A model generated the notes under the pieces. The model searched no databases, had not been told where the DNA came from, and was given only the letters and a program-made list of their open reading frames with translations. The position numbers were made by a program, and so were the translations under genes. This document shows, one piece after another, positions 9,565 through 18,401 of a stretch of 64,000 bases of DNA (position 1 is the first letter of the stretch; every line of letters begins with the position of its first letter). Origin of the DNA: Pseudomonadota bacterium (GTDB taxonomy: Bacteria > Pseudomonadota > Gammaproteobacteria > Steroidobacterales > Steroidobacteraceae); contig JAJZUT010000015.1 of the NCBI GenBank assembly GCA_021847105.1, positions 43,342 to 107,341 on the forward strand. The letters run 5' to 3'.

Positions 9565-11943
9565 CTAGAGAAATTTCTCCAGCGCGGCGCGCACCTCGTC
9601 CATGGTCTGAAAGCGCTTGGTCTTGTCGACCGCCATGGCGCGCATGATCAGTTCCGAGAGCCCCGCGGGCAGGGATGGGTTCAGCTCTCGGGGCGGGCGG
9701 GCCTTGCCTTGCACGTGCTGGTACATCACCGACATGTGGTCCCCGCGCGAGTACGGTGGAGTGCCGGTGAGCATCTCGTAGAGGATCACCCCAAGGGCGT
9801 AGATGTCTGCGCGCTCATCGACCCGCTTGCCGAGAATCTGCTCCGGCGCCATGTACTTCGGCGAGCCGATCACGTAGCCGGTGCGCGTCAGCTGTGTCTC
9901 ACTCTCGCGCTGTGCGGCGGCAACGCCGAAATCGACGATTTTCAGCAGCCCCTCGTGGTTGATCAGCACGTTGGCCGGCTTCAGGTCGCGGTGCACGATG
10001 CCGGCCAGGTGCGCCACCGCCATGCCGGTGCAGATGTCGATGCCGAACTGCAGCGCGCGCTTCAGCTCCAGCGGCTTCTCCCCGACGACCTCGCCCGAGA
10101 GGGTGTGCGAGGGGAAGTATTCCATCGAAATGGCGTAATTGCCCTGAATGTAGAGGAAGTCATAGATACGGATCACGTTGCGGTGCGTGATCTTGCGCGA
10201 GTAGCGCAGCTCATGCACGAAGCGCTTCATGACTTCTTCGTCCGTCGCCACGTTCGGGTTCAGGAACTTCAGGATCAGCCGCTCGTCGACCACCGTGTCT
10301 TCCATCAGCAGCACGGTGCCGAAGGCGCCGCGGCCGATGCGCTCGACGTACTTGTAACGGCCCTCGATAACATCGCCGGGCCGCAGCGTCTGGATGTCCA
10401 GGCGCTCCGTGGCAGTGGGGCGCGTCGCCGCCCGCACCTCCGCGGGCTCTGGCAGCGCCTCGTGCGGCGGCGGCTGCGTCGCCCCGCGCAGCGTTGCGCC
10501 GGCCGTCGCGCCCGCAAGGCGCCGTTCCAGATCGGCGAGCGCCGCCTCGGCAGCCCGCGCAATGGTCTGATCCGCTGTGCTCGCCTGGCTCTTCAGCTGC
10601 GAGCGCAGCGTCTCGGCGCTCGCCGGATCTGCGATCGCCGCGAGCGCGTGCATCACCTCGATGCGCACCTCGCGCTCGGACCGCTCGAGCAGCGCCCCGA
10701 GGGCGGTGGCCACCTGCGCATCGCCGAGCTTACCGAGCGCGCGCACCACCACGGGCAGCATTTTCGCGTTGCTGCCCTGGAGCATCTCGAGCAGCCGCGG
10801 CACGGCGCGCTTGCTGCCGATTTCCGCCAGCGCATCGACCGCCCGTTCGCTCACCCACCAGTCTGGATCGCGCGTGGCCTGAACCAGCGAGTCGACCGCG
10901 CGCGGGTCCTTGGTCTGATTGAGGATCTCGATCGCCGCGCGGCGGATATCCTCGTCCTTGTCCTTGACGAGTTCGAGCACTGCGTCGATCACGCGCGGAC
11001 CGCCAATGCGCCCGAGCGCATCGGCTGCGCGCGAGCGGACCCACCAGTCGCTGTCCTTTAGCGCCTCGAGCAGATGCTTGACCGACTTGGCGTTGCCGAC
11101 TTCATTGAGCACCTCGACGGCTGCGCGCCGAGCGTTCTCATTTTCGTCCTGCAGCACGCCGATCAGGTAGCGGATGGTGTCGGGATGGTTCGCCTTGATG
11201 ACGACATCGATGGCGCGGTTCTGCACATCGATCTCCGGGTCGCGCAGCAGCTCGCAGACCCGCTCGACGTCTATCTGCCCGTCCATGCGCTGCAGCGCCG
11301 AGAGCACCGCGCCGCGAATCAGCTTGTTCGGGTCCTTCAACAGCCGCTGCAGTGCCGTGTGCACCTCCGGGGTGTTGAAGCGCGAGAGAATATTGATGAT
11401 ATGCACACGGGCAATCGGATCCTTGCCCTCGAGCCGCTGCAGCAGCTCCGGCAGCGTCGCCGGAGTGACTAGCTCCGCAACGATCCGAAACAGCGCCGCC
11501 TTCTCGTTCGGCTCCTGGTTGTAGGCGGCGGCGAGCAGATCGCGCAGCGTGAAGCGCGCCTTGTGGGCGGCGATGACCTCAAGCAGCGCCGCCTTGGCGA
11601 TCCCCGGCGTCGAGAGCGCTTCGAGCAGCAACGGTGCCGGGTAGTTGTGGCTGCTGGTGAGCGCCCAGGCAATGCCGGCGATCACCCGCGGGCTGCCCTG
11701 CACGAGTCCCTGCACGAACTGTGGAAAGGTCTTGGCGCTCACCAGCCCCGAGAGCGCCTCTACGAAGGCGACCGTGGCGTTCTTGTCCGCCTCGGGCAGC
11801 GCGGCAAGCACCGGTCCAATAGCCCCCTGACCCAGATCTTTCAGCCGTGCGACGGCCTTCTGGGTTTCCGGGCTGGCCGGGTCCACCGTGGACCGTATAC
11901 CGGTGATCAACCGGTCGGCTCGTATATTGGTCAAAAAGGTCAT
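9565..11943 (-). CDS. HEAT-repeat serine/threonine protein kinase
   Basis: A 792-residue cytosolic protein. About residues 20-450 are tandem HEAT-type helical repeats (for example DWWVRSRAADALGRIGGPRV and DWWVSERAVDALAEIGSKRA), then a Pro/Ala-rich linker, then a full Hanks-type kinase domain from about 525 to the end. The kinase has GRGAFG, the VAIK-type lysine in LILKFL, HRDLKPANVL, DFG and APE, so it should be active. There is no transmembrane segment, unlike PknB-type kinases. It sits 121 bp upstream of, and codirectional with, the two PilT-like ATPases, which suggests but does not prove a role in pilus control. Start ATG at 11943, divergent from mrp. Confidence 0.93.
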   Translation of the reverse strand: MTFLTNIRADRLITGIRSTVDPASPETQKAVARLKDLGQGAIGPVLAALPEADKNATVAFVEALSGLVSAKTFPQFVQGLVQGSPRVIAGIAWALTSSHNYPAPLLLEALSTPGIAKAALLEVIAAHKARFTLRDLLAAAYNQEPNEKAALFRIVAELVTPATLPELLQRLEGKDPIARVHIINILSRFNTPEVHTALQRLLKDPNKLIRGAVLSALQRMDGQIDVERVCELLRDPEIDVQNRAIDVVIKANHPDTIRYLIGVLQDENENARRAAVEVLNEVGNAKSVKHLLEALKDSDWWVRSRAADALGRIGGPRVIDAVLELVKDKDEDIRRAAIEILNQTKDPRAVDSLVQATRDPDWWVSERAVDALAEIGSKRAVPRLLEMLQGSNAKMLPVVVRALGKLGDAQVATALGALLERSEREVRIEVMHALAAIADPASAETLRSQLKSQASTADQTIARAAEAALADLERRLAGATAGATLRGATQPPPHEALPEPAEVRAATRPTATERLDIQTLRPGDVIEGRYKYVERIGRGAFGTVLLMEDTVVDERLILKFLNPNVATDEEVMKRFVHELRYSRKITHRNVIRIYDFLYIQGNYAISMEYFPSHTLSGEVVGEKPLELKRALQFGIDICTGMAVAHLAGIVHRDLKPANVLINHEGLLKIVDFGVAAAQRESETQLTRTGYVIGSPKYMAPEQILGKRVDERADIYALGVILYEMLTGTPPYSRGDHMSVMYQHVQGKARPPRELNPSLPAGLSELIMRAMAVDKTKRFQTMDEVRAALEKFL

Positions 11944-12180
11944 TCAGCCGATCCGCTGGGCCTCGCTCCGGGCCCGCTTGCATGCTTTAGTTTCCACGCG
12001 CCCGGTGCCGCCGAACGGGTCTGGATCGCCCTTCGCCGCACCGGAGGCGGCATTTTACGGGTGGGAGCCCAAAACGTGTGTGCAGTATGCCACACGCCCA
12101 GACGGCTCGCGGTCGATGCACGGCGCGCCGCTTGCCTCTACAATATTGGCCCCTTCACCGGCCCCCGTTGCACCACGCCC

Positions 12181-13278
12181 ATGTCCGACGATCCCACCCT
12201 CGACGCCTTGCGTGCGGCGATCGAGAGCTATGTCGAGCCCCATCTGCATCAGAGTCTGCGCGAGGCCGGCGCACTGCGAGAGCTGTCCCCGGCTCCAGAC
12301 GGGTACGTCGCACACCTCGTGCTTGGCTTCCCTGTTGGGGGGTACGAGGAGCCGTTCGCGGCGGCCCTGCGGGCCCATGTCGCCGCCGCCGGCGTGCATG
12401 CGCCGCTGCGCATCACGGTCGAGGCGCGGATCGTGCCCCACACCGTGCAGCGGCCGCTGCAGCCGCTCGCGGGCATCAAGAACGTGGTGGCCGTGGCCTC
12501 GGGCAAAGGCGGCGTCGGTAAATCCACCGTGGCGGCCAATCTGGCGCTCGCCTGGGCCGCTCAGGGCGCCCGGGTTGGGGTGCTCGATGCGGATATCTAC
12601 GGGCCCAGCCAGCCGCTGATGCTGGGACTGGCGGGCGAGCGGCCGAGTTCGCCCGACGGGCAACACATCATCCCGCTGCAGAATCATGGCGTGGTGACGA
12701 TGTCGATCGGGTTCATGGTCGACGCCGAGCAGCCGATGGTCTGGCGCGGCCCGATGGTGACCCAGGCGCTGCAGCAGTTGCTCTCGCAGACGCAGTGGGG
12801 CGAGCTGGATTACCTGGTCGTCGATCTGCCGCCCGGAACCGGCGACATCCAGCTGACCCTTGCCCAGAAGGTGCCGGTGGCCGGTGCACTCATCGTCACC
12901 ACCCCGCAGGACATCGCGCTGTCCGATGCGCGCAAGGGCCTGAAGATGTTCGAGAAGGTCTCGGTGCCGGTACTGGGCATCGTCGAGAACATGAGCGTGC
13001 ACGTGTGTTCGAACTGCGGGCACGCCGAGCACATTTTCGGCGCCGGCGGTGGAGCGCGCATGGCCGAGCAGTACGGCGTGCGGCTGCTCGGCGAGCTGCC
13101 CCTCGATGCGCGCATCCGTGAGGAGGCCGATAGCGGCCGGCCGACGGTCGTGGCGGAGCCCGGCTCGGCGCGTGCCGAGGCTTACCTGCAGATGGCGCGG
13201 CGGACCGCCGGGGCGCTCGCCACTCGTCCGCTCGATCGCAGCGGCGTGTTTCCGAAAATCGTGGTGGAGAAGAGCTGA
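12181..13278 (+). CDS. mrp: Iron-sulfur cluster carrier protein, Mrp/ApbC family
   Basis: P-loop ATPase that carries and delivers Fe-S clusters. An N-terminal DUF59-like segment of about 90 residues precedes the deviant Walker A GKGGVGKST. ADIYGPSQP and DYLVVDLPPGTGD follow, and the cluster-binding CxxC pair is in VCSNCGH. The ATG at 12181 gives 365 residues, typical of the family; the longer open frame upstream has no homologous character. The 237-bp region shared with the divergent kinase gene has a possible -10 (TACAAT at 12139) but no good -35. It is followed by dcd, an adjacency seen in other Gammaproteobacteria. Confidence 0.96.
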   Translation: MSDDPTLDALRAAIESYVEPHLHQSLREAGALRELSPAPDGYVAHLVLGFPVGGYEEPFAAALRAHVAAAGVHAPLRITVEARIVPHTVQRPLQPLAGIKNVVAVASGKGGVGKSTVAANLALAWAAQGARVGVLDADIYGPSQPLMLGLAGERPSSPDGQHIIPLQNHGVVTMSIGFMVDAEQPMVWRGPMVTQALQQLLSQTQWGELDYLVVDLPPGTGDIQLTLAQKVPVAGALIVTTPQDIALSDARKGLKMFEKVSVPVLGIVENMSVHVCSNCGHAEHIFGAGGGARMAEQYGVRLLGELPLDARIREEADSGRPTVVAEPGSARAEAYLQMARRTAGALATRPLDRSGVFPKIVVEKS

Positions 13279-13421
13279 AATGTCGCTGCGGCCTGCGCCG
13301 TGAGGCAGCGGGCCTCGGACGGCGCGTTCGCGTTGCCGGTCTGTTGTGTTCCTGTCGGCGAGGTCCCGGTCGGCACCGCTTCGCCGCAGGGCGATTTTAC
13401 GTCCGAGAGTATCATTGACAT

Positions 13422-14669
13422 ATGAGTATCAAGTCAGACAACTGGATCCGGCGTATGGCGCGCGAGCACGGCATGATCGAGCCGTTCTCGCCCGAGCAGG
13501 TGCGCTACGTGGACGGCCAGAAGATTGTCTCGTACGGCACCTCGAGCTACGGCTACGATGCGCGCTGCGCCACCGAGTTCAAGGTTTTTACCAACATCAA
13601 CTCCACCATCGTCGACCCGAAGCACTTCGACGAGAAGAGCTTTGTCGACATCGCAGCGGATGTGTGCGTGATTCCGCCCAACTCGTTTGCGTTGGCGCGC
13701 ACCGTGGAGTATTTCCGCATCCCGCGCAATGTGCTGGTGGCATGCCTGGGCAAGAGCACGTACGCGCGCTGCTTTCGTGGCGATACGCGCGTTGCGCTGC
13801 TCAATGGCGAGGCCCCCACGCTTGAGGAGATGGCGCGCCGGCACGAGGCCGGTGAGCGATTCTGGGGCTACAGCATCGATGCGAATGGGCGCGTCATCGT
13901 CACGCGGCTCGAGCGGCCGCGCTACATCGGCCGGGATGCGCTGCTCGAGATCGAGTTGGACAACGGCGAGCGCATCCGGGCCACCGCGGATCATCAGTTC
14001 ATGCGCCGTGACGGACGAATGGCCGAGGCGCATGCGTTGCGGCCCGGGGAGGCGCTGATGCCGCTGTATCGCGATCTGGCCCGCGGTGTCGAGCAGGTCT
14101 ATCAACCGCTCGAGGGCTCGCGCTGCGCGACGCACCGGCTGGCGCGGGAGTGGAAATTGCGCCAGGCACTGTACGGTGCGGGCGCGCTGCATCGCCACGT
14201 CGAGCCTGGCCGGCCCGCGAGCCTGGCGCGGCCCGGCGCACAGGCGCGCATGGGCCTGCACGAGGCGACAGGCGCCGGCCGGTGGTTCCAGCCAGGCCCC
14301 TGTGCCGCGACGCCCCCGCAGGGGCGGCGCGTCTATCGCAACCACAAAATCGCCGCCATGCGAGAAGTGCCGGGCGAGCACGATGTCTATTGCCTGAGCG
14401 TGCCGGAAGCCGGCAACTTCGCACTGGAGGCGGGTGTGTTCGTGCACAACTGCGGCATCATCGTGAATGTGACGCCGTTGGAGCCGGAGTGGGAGGGGCA
14501 CGTCACGCTGGAGTTCTCCAATACCACTCCGTTGCCCGCAAAGATCTACGCCAACGAGGGCGTGGCGCAGATGTTGTTCTTCGAGTCCGACGAGGTCTGC
14601 TCGACTTCCTACAAGGATCGGGGCGGGAAATACCAGGGGCAGCGTGGCGTCACGTTGCCGAAGACCTGA
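13422..14669 (+). CDS. dcd: dCTP deaminase precursor interrupted by an intein
   Basis: Deaminates dCTP to dUTP for thymidylate synthesis. The host protein is split: residues 1-116 end at the substrate loop GKSTYAR, then 227 residues of intein, then 72 residues starting CGIIVNVTPLEPEWEGHVTL. Joined, the two host parts give 188 residues, the normal length for this Dcd subtype (MSIKSDNWIRRMA start). The insertion falls directly after the arginine equivalent to E. coli Arg115, so unspliced enzyme should be inactive. The conserved EFSNTTPLPAKIYANEGVAQ follows in the second part. No strong ribosome-binding site precedes the ATG at 13422. The gene ends in a 24-bp palindrome shared with the convergent neighbour. 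Confidence 0.96.
   Translation: MSIKSDNWIRRMAREHGMIEPFSPEQVRYVDGQKIVSYGTSSYGYDARCATEFKVFTNINSTIVDPKHFDEKSFVDIAADVCVIPPNSFALARTVEYFRIPRNVLVACLGKSTYARCFRGDTRVALLNGEAPTLEEMARRHEAGERFWGYSIDANGRVIVTRLERPRYIGRDALLEIELDNGERIRATADHQFMRRDGRMAEAHALRPGEALMPLYRDLARGVEQVYQPLEGSRCATHRLAREWKLRQALYGAGALHRHVEPGRPASLARPGAQARMGLHEATGAGRWFQPGPCAATPPQGRRVYRNHKIAAMREVPGEHDVYCLSVPEAGNFALEAGVFVHNCGIIVNVTPLEPEWEGHVTLEFSNTTPLPAKIYANEGVAQMLFFESDEVCSTSYKDRGGKYQGQRGVTLPKT
13770..14450 (+). other. Intein in dCTP deaminase (227 residues)
   Basis: Self-splicing insertion. The first residue is Cys (block A, CFRGDTRVALLNG), block B is ERIRATADHQFM with the TxxH motif, and the C-terminal part is NHKIAAMREV, then HDVYCLSVPEAGNF and GVFVHN. 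The last two residues are His-Asn and the next host residue is Cys, so all standard splicing residues are present. There is no LAGLIDADG motif. The middle, from about THRLAREWKL to ARMGLHEA, resembles the layout of an HNH endonuclease insert but lacks its asparagines, so it is probably a decayed homing endonuclease. The boundaries are exact because removing it restores an uninterrupted Dcd sequence. Confidence 0.93.
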
Positions 14670-14687
14670 GGCCCGCGGGCCTCAGGT
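14664..14687. terminator. 24-bp palindrome spanning both stop codons of convergent dcd and DUF3108 genes
   Basis: ACCTGAGGCCCG followed by its exact reverse complement, with no spacer. The TGA of dcd (14667-14669) and the TGA of the opposite gene (14682-14684) occupy mirror-image positions. It likely works as a hairpin that stops or stabilises transcripts from both sides. No T-run follows, so a classical intrinsic terminator is not shown. Confidence 0.7.
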
Positions 14688-15434
14688 GCGCTTGAAGCTG
14701 AGCAGGTTGAGCGCGAATAGCGTGCTGTCGCCGCGGTGCTGCTCGAGCCGCACCGGCAGATAATCGAGCTTCGGGGCGAGCCACATATAGGTCGTGCGGC
14801 GCGCCTGGTCGTGGTGGCTCGTGTACAGCAGCGTCGGCAGCGGGCCGAGCGGCGTGTGGAGCGTGGCCTCGCCGCGGCGCACGAACTCGAACCGGTTGAT
14901 CACATCGGTGTTGAGCATCCAGAAGCTCGCCGGCGGGCGACCGGCAAGAAACGCCAGCATCAGCGCGATCTGCACCGAGCCGGGGTCCTGAGTGCCGGGC
15001 TCGAGCTTCAGGTCGATCTGTTTGTGCTTCGCTGTGCCGCTGACCCGTCCGCTCTGCCAGTCAAAGCGCACATCCTCCGGCGCTCCGCCCCCCTCGGCGC
15101 GAAAGTGCAGGGGTTGTACCTGCCCATCGACGAGGCGAAAGCGACTTTCCTGGCGGATGGCGTGCGGGATGAACAGCCGGAACAGTCCGTGGGCCTGATC
15201 CACCGAGCTGTACCGATACTCGCCGGGGGCGGTCTCAGTGAGGGTGAGCGTCGAGCGACCCGCCGTGATGCCGTGCCAGGCGACCGAGTACGTGGCGACG
15301 AAGGTCGGCGGCTTCAGGGCCGTGCCGGCCGGGGGGAGCGGCGCGGTACCGGCCCGACACAGCGTCACTGCAGCCAGCAGCACCAGCAGCAGCGGCTGGG
15401 TGGCGCGGATCAGCGGGCGGGTGGGCTCAGGCAT
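14682..15434 (-). CDS. DUF3108 domain protein, probably periplasmic
   Basis: A 250-residue protein with an N-terminal hydrophobic signal segment (about residues 12-28, PLLLVLLAAVTLC) ending near an Ala-rich cleavage region, followed by a beta-rich DUF3108 domain (from about FVATYSVAWHGITAG onward). The function is not known. Its ATG overlaps the 3' end of purN by 8 bp, and purN overlaps purM, so it is co-transcribed with the purine genes; this purM-purN-DUF3108 order is common in Gammaproteobacteria and does not by itself imply a role in purine synthesis. Confidence 0.9.
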   Translation of the reverse strand: MPEPTRPLIRATQPLLLVLLAAVTLCRAGTAPLPPAGTALKPPTFVATYSVAWHGITAGRSTLTLTETAPGEYRYSSVDQAHGLFRLFIPHAIRQESRFRLVDGQVQPLHFRAEGGGAPEDVRFDWQSGRVSGTAKHKQIDLKLEPGTQDPGSVQIALMLAFLAGRPPASFWMLNTDVINRFEFVRRGEATLHTPLGPLPTLLYTSHHDQARRTTYMWLAPKLDYLPVRLEQHRGDSTLFALNLLSFKRT

Positions 15435-16086
15435 TGAAGTCCTCGATCAGCGGTTGCGTGAGTGGCCGGCCGTCGAGCCAGGGACCATCCGCGCGCCACA
15501 CCAGGCGTCGGTCGGCCCGCCAGCCGATCACTCGGGGGTAAATGATGTGCTCGGTCGCCTGAACACGTGCTGAGAGCGTTGCCTCGCTTTCTCCCGGGTG
15601 TACGACGAGCCTAGATTGCAGAACCCGAGGGCCGCCGTCGAGTTCGGAAGTTACGAAGTGCACCGTCGCCCCATGCTGGTGCTCGCCGGCGGCGAGCACC
15701 CGTTGGTGGGTGTGCAGGCCGGGATACTTCGGCAGCAGCGACGGGTGGATGTTGAGGATGGCGCCCGCGCGGGCGGCCACGAAGGCCGGCGACAGGATGC
15801 GCATGAAGCCGGCCAGCACCACCAGTTCAGCGCCGGCATCCTCGAGCGCAGCCGCGGCCGCCTGCTCGAACTGCGCGCGCTGCGCCGCGCCCGGCCAGGC
15901 GATCGCCCGGGTCGCGATGCCGAACTCGCGGGCTGTGGCGAGCCCGGCCGCCTCGGGTCGCTCAGAGAGCACGACGGCGACCTCGGCGCGGATGCGTCCC
16001 TCCTGGCACTGCCGCGCGATCGCCGCCATGTTCGAGCCGCGGCCGGAGATGAGAATCCCCAGCCGCAGTGCGCCTGGCGTGTTCAC
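15427..16086 (-). CDS. purN: Phosphoribosylglycinamide formyltransferase
   Basis: Transfers a formyl group from 10-formyl-tetrahydrofolate to GAR in purine synthesis. Seen: [12 protein letters not shown] near the N-terminus, the catalytic region [20 protein letters not shown] (Asn, His) and [11 protein letters not shown] with the conserved Asp. Length 219 residues. The start is GTG at 16086, overlapping the purM stop as GTGA, which indicates translational coupling. Confidence 0.97.
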   Translation of the reverse strand: MNTPGALRLGILISGRGSNMAAIARQCQEGRIRAEVAVVLSERPEAAGLATAREFGIATRAIAWPGAAQRAQFEQAAAAALEDAGAELVVLAGFMRILSPAFVAARAGAILNIHPSLLPKYPGLHTHQRVLAAGEHQHGATVHFVTSELDGGPRVLQSRLVVHPGESEATLSARVQATEHIIYPRVIGWRADRRLVWRADGPWLDGRPLTQPLIEDFNA

Positions 16087-17120
16087 TCGATGACGACGCC
16101 GCGCGTGCCGGCGCGAATCTCGCCGAGCAGATGCGCCGGTTCGCCATGTGCGGCGAGAAATTCGAGCGTCGCGGTCTCATGGCCGGCCGGTACGATCACC
16201 ACCATGCCGATACCGCAGTTGAATGTGCGGTACATCTCGGTCGGTTCGATGTTGCCGGTGCGCTGCAGCCAGCCGAACAGCGGATCCTCCGGCCAGTTGC
16301 GCCGCTTCAGCACCGCCTCGAGCCCTTCCGGGAGCACGCGCGGGATGTTGTCCGTCAGGCCTCCCCCGGTGATGTGCGCGAGCGCCCTGACCGGCAGAGC
16401 GCGGGTGAGCGCGAGCAGCGGTTTGACATAAATACGCGTCGGCGCGAGCAATCGATCGAAGAGCGTGCGACCGTCGACGGTGGTGTGCGGGTCCGCGCCG
16501 CTGGCGGCAATCAGCTTGCGGATCAGCGAATAGCCGTTCGAATGGGCACCCGAGGAGGGCAGGCCGATGATCGCATCGCCGGCGCGCGTCGTACGCCCGT
16601 CGATGATGGCGTCCTTCTCCACCACGCCGACGCAGAAGCCGGCCAAGTCGTAATCGTCGCCGTGATACATGCCCGGCATTTCCGCCGTCTCTCCCCCGAC
16701 CAGCGCGCAGCCGGCTTCGGCGCACCCAGCCGCGATGCCGCGAACCACCGCCTCGGCCACCGGCACCTGCAATTTGCCGGTCGCATAGTAGTCGAGGAAA
16801 AACAGCGGTTCGGCGCCTTGCACGAGCACGTCATTGACGCACATGGCCACCAGGTCAATGCCGATGGTGTCGTGTCGGCCGGTGTCGATGGCGAGGCGCA
16901 GCTTCGTGCCGACGCCGTCGGTGCCGGAGACCAGCACCGGACGGCGGTAGCCGGCAGGCAGTTCCACCAGGGCGCCGAAGCCGCCGACGCCTGCCAGCAC
17001 TTCGCTGCGCTGCGTGCGCGCAACATGGGGCTTGATGCGCTCGACGAGTTCATCGCCGGCGTCAATGTCGACGCCGGCATCGCGATACGTCATGCCGCGA
17101 GGAGCCTTCAATTCAGTCAT
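16083..17120 (-). CDS. purM: Phosphoribosylformylglycinamidine cyclo-ligase (AIR synthetase)
   Basis: Closes FGAM to AIR with ATP in purine synthesis. The sequence begins [20 protein letters not shown] and includes the family segments [41 protein letters not shown] and [15 protein letters not shown]. The ATG at 17120 gives 345 residues, matching E. coli; a much longer open frame upstream is an artefact of GC-rich DNA. First gene of purM-purN-DUF3108, divergent from the DUF2066 gene with about 100 bp between. Confidence 0.97.
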   Translation of the reverse strand: MTELKAPRGMTYRDAGVDIDAGDELVERIKPHVARTQRSEVLAGVGGFGALVELPAGYRRPVLVSGTDGVGTKLRLAIDTGRHDTIGIDLVAMCVNDVLVQGAEPLFFLDYYATGKLQVPVAEAVVRGIAAGCAEAGCALVGGETAEMPGMYHGDDYDLAGFCVGVVEKDAIIDGRTTRAGDAIIGLPSSGAHSNGYSLIRKLIAASGADPHTTVDGRTLFDRLLAPTRIYVKPLLALTRALPVRALAHITGGGLTDNIPRVLPEGLEAVLKRRNWPEDPLFGWLQRTGNIEPTEMYRTFNCGIGMVVIVPAGHETATLEFLAAHGEPAHLLGEIRAGTRGVVIE

Positions 17121-17222
17121 GGAGTCGCTTTTCCAGGATGGATCTGCCGCCGTGCGGCCGGTGCGCGTATGGTATTGTACATTCCGTCCGGCGCTGTGGC
17201 GCGGTACAAACACCAGGATCGA

Positions 17223-18398
17223 ATGCTTGTCCTCATGAGCACGGCTGTGCGCCGCATAGGGCGCGTGTTGACGCTGCTGGCGTGCCTGGCAGTCGTGCCG
17301 GCGGTGTGTCTGGCAAGCCGCGAGGTACCGGTGTACACCGTGGATGTCGCCGCCCAGACCCCCGCTGCGCTCGCACAGGCGATGCGGGCGGTGCTGGTGC
17401 GGGCGACGGGCCACGCCCGTGCGGCGAACGATCCGCAGCTCGCCACCCTGGTCAGCCAGGCGACGCAGTACGTGCAGGGCTACCAGCAGGGACCCGCGGG
17501 CGAGTTGCAGGTAACCTTCAAGGCCGCTGCGATCGAACAGTCGATTCGGGCCGCCGGGCGCAGTCTGTGGAGCGCCGATCGTCCTTTTACCCTCATCGTG
17601 CTGAATCCGGCGCCGCCGCTCGCGCTGCAGGCTGCGGATTTCGCGGCGGTGCAGCAGTCCGCACAGACGCGCGGACTGCCAATCAGCATCGTGCCGCTCG
17701 CGGTGCGTGCGGCCAACGGCCAGCTGCTGCCCTCGACAGCACTGCTCGCCATGGTGCACAACCTCGGCGCCGAACAGTTGCTGATCGGTGAGGATCTGAG
17801 CACCGCGGCCTCGCTGACGACGGCACCGACGGCACCGACCGGCGCGACCGTCTCACCCGCGCCACCGGCAGCGGCCAGCACGGCCGGTGCCGACACGCCG
17901 GCCAACGCTGCGCCGCCGGATACCTGGCGCTGGACGCTGGTAACCCCCTTCATGACTCGGCAGTTCACCGGTTCCATCACGACGGGCATCGATGCAACGG
18001 TGCGCCTGCTGGCGCCTGCACTGCAGGCCACGCCCGGCGACGGTATCGTCGAGACTCCGGTTCGGATTGAGGGCCTCGCAACGCTTGATGATTACGCGCG
18101 GGTCGAGACCATGCTCGCAGCTGTGCCGGGGGTGCATCACAGCACGGTCGCGCGCGTCAGCGGTACGGCGGTGGTCTTCGATTTGTGGGCGCGTGGCGGC
18201 GCAGGCACCGTCAGCCGCATGCTGGCGAGCTCGCCGCGGTTTACGCCACAGACGGCGGCGGGGATGCTGACCTACCGGTACGTTCCCCCGCCTCCTCTGC
18301 CCGCCCCGCCGCCAGCGAGCGCCGCTGCGCCGCAGGCCGCAGGTAGCACAGCGGCCCCCTCGACACCTGCAACCTCCGCGGCGGCGCCACCGCCCTGA
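17223..18398 (+). CDS. DUF2066 domain protein, exported
   Basis: A 391-residue protein with an N-terminal signal segment ([17 protein letters not shown]) followed by the DUF2066 region opening [20 protein letters not shown]. Ala/Pro/Thr-rich low-complexity stretches lie near residues 205-230 and over the last 35 residues. Function unknown; genes of this family commonly sit between purM and pgsA or hda. The ATG at 17223 has AGGA a few bases upstream; another in-frame ATG is at 17235. It ends 3 bp before the GTG of the following phosphatidyltransferase gene. Confidence 0.88.
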   Translation: MLVLMSTAVRRIGRVLTLLACLAVVPAVCLASREVPVYTVDVAAQTPAALAQAMRAVLVRATGHARAANDPQLATLVSQATQYVQGYQQGPAGELQVTFKAAAIEQSIRAAGRSLWSADRPFTLIVLNPAPPLALQAADFAAVQQSAQTRGLPISIVPLAVRAANGQLLPSTALLAMVHNLGAEQLLIGEDLSTAASLTTAPTAPTGATVSPAPPAAASTAGADTPANAAPPDTWRWTLVTPFMTRQFTGSITTGIDATVRLLAPALQATPGDGIVETPVRIEGLATLDDYARVETMLAAVPGVHHSTVARVSGTAVVFDLWARGGAGTVSRMLASSPRFTPQTAAGMLTYRYVPPPPLPAPPPASAAAPQAAGSTAAPSTPATSAAAPPP

Positions 18399-18401
18399 GC
18401 C

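Noticed and set aside
12116..12144. Promoter for mrp
   Set aside because: TACAAT is a good -10 but the -35 position matches poorly, so it was not listed as a feature.
11563..12180. N-terminal extension of the mrp frame into the kinase gene
   Set aside because: Overlaps the kinase gene antisense; the ATG at 12181 gives the standard Mrp length.
13770..14450. LAGLIDADG homing endonuclease in the intein
   Set aside because: No LAGLIDADG dodecapeptide is visible; the middle is short and better fits a degraded HNH insert.
13770..14450. Frameshift or pseudogene explanation for the long dcd
   Set aside because: The frame is continuous and all splicing residues are present at both ends, so an intein explains it fully.
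16068..17222. N-terminal extension of the DUF2066 frame opposite purM
   Set aside because: Open only because of composition; the signal peptide and ribosome-binding site start the gene at 17223.
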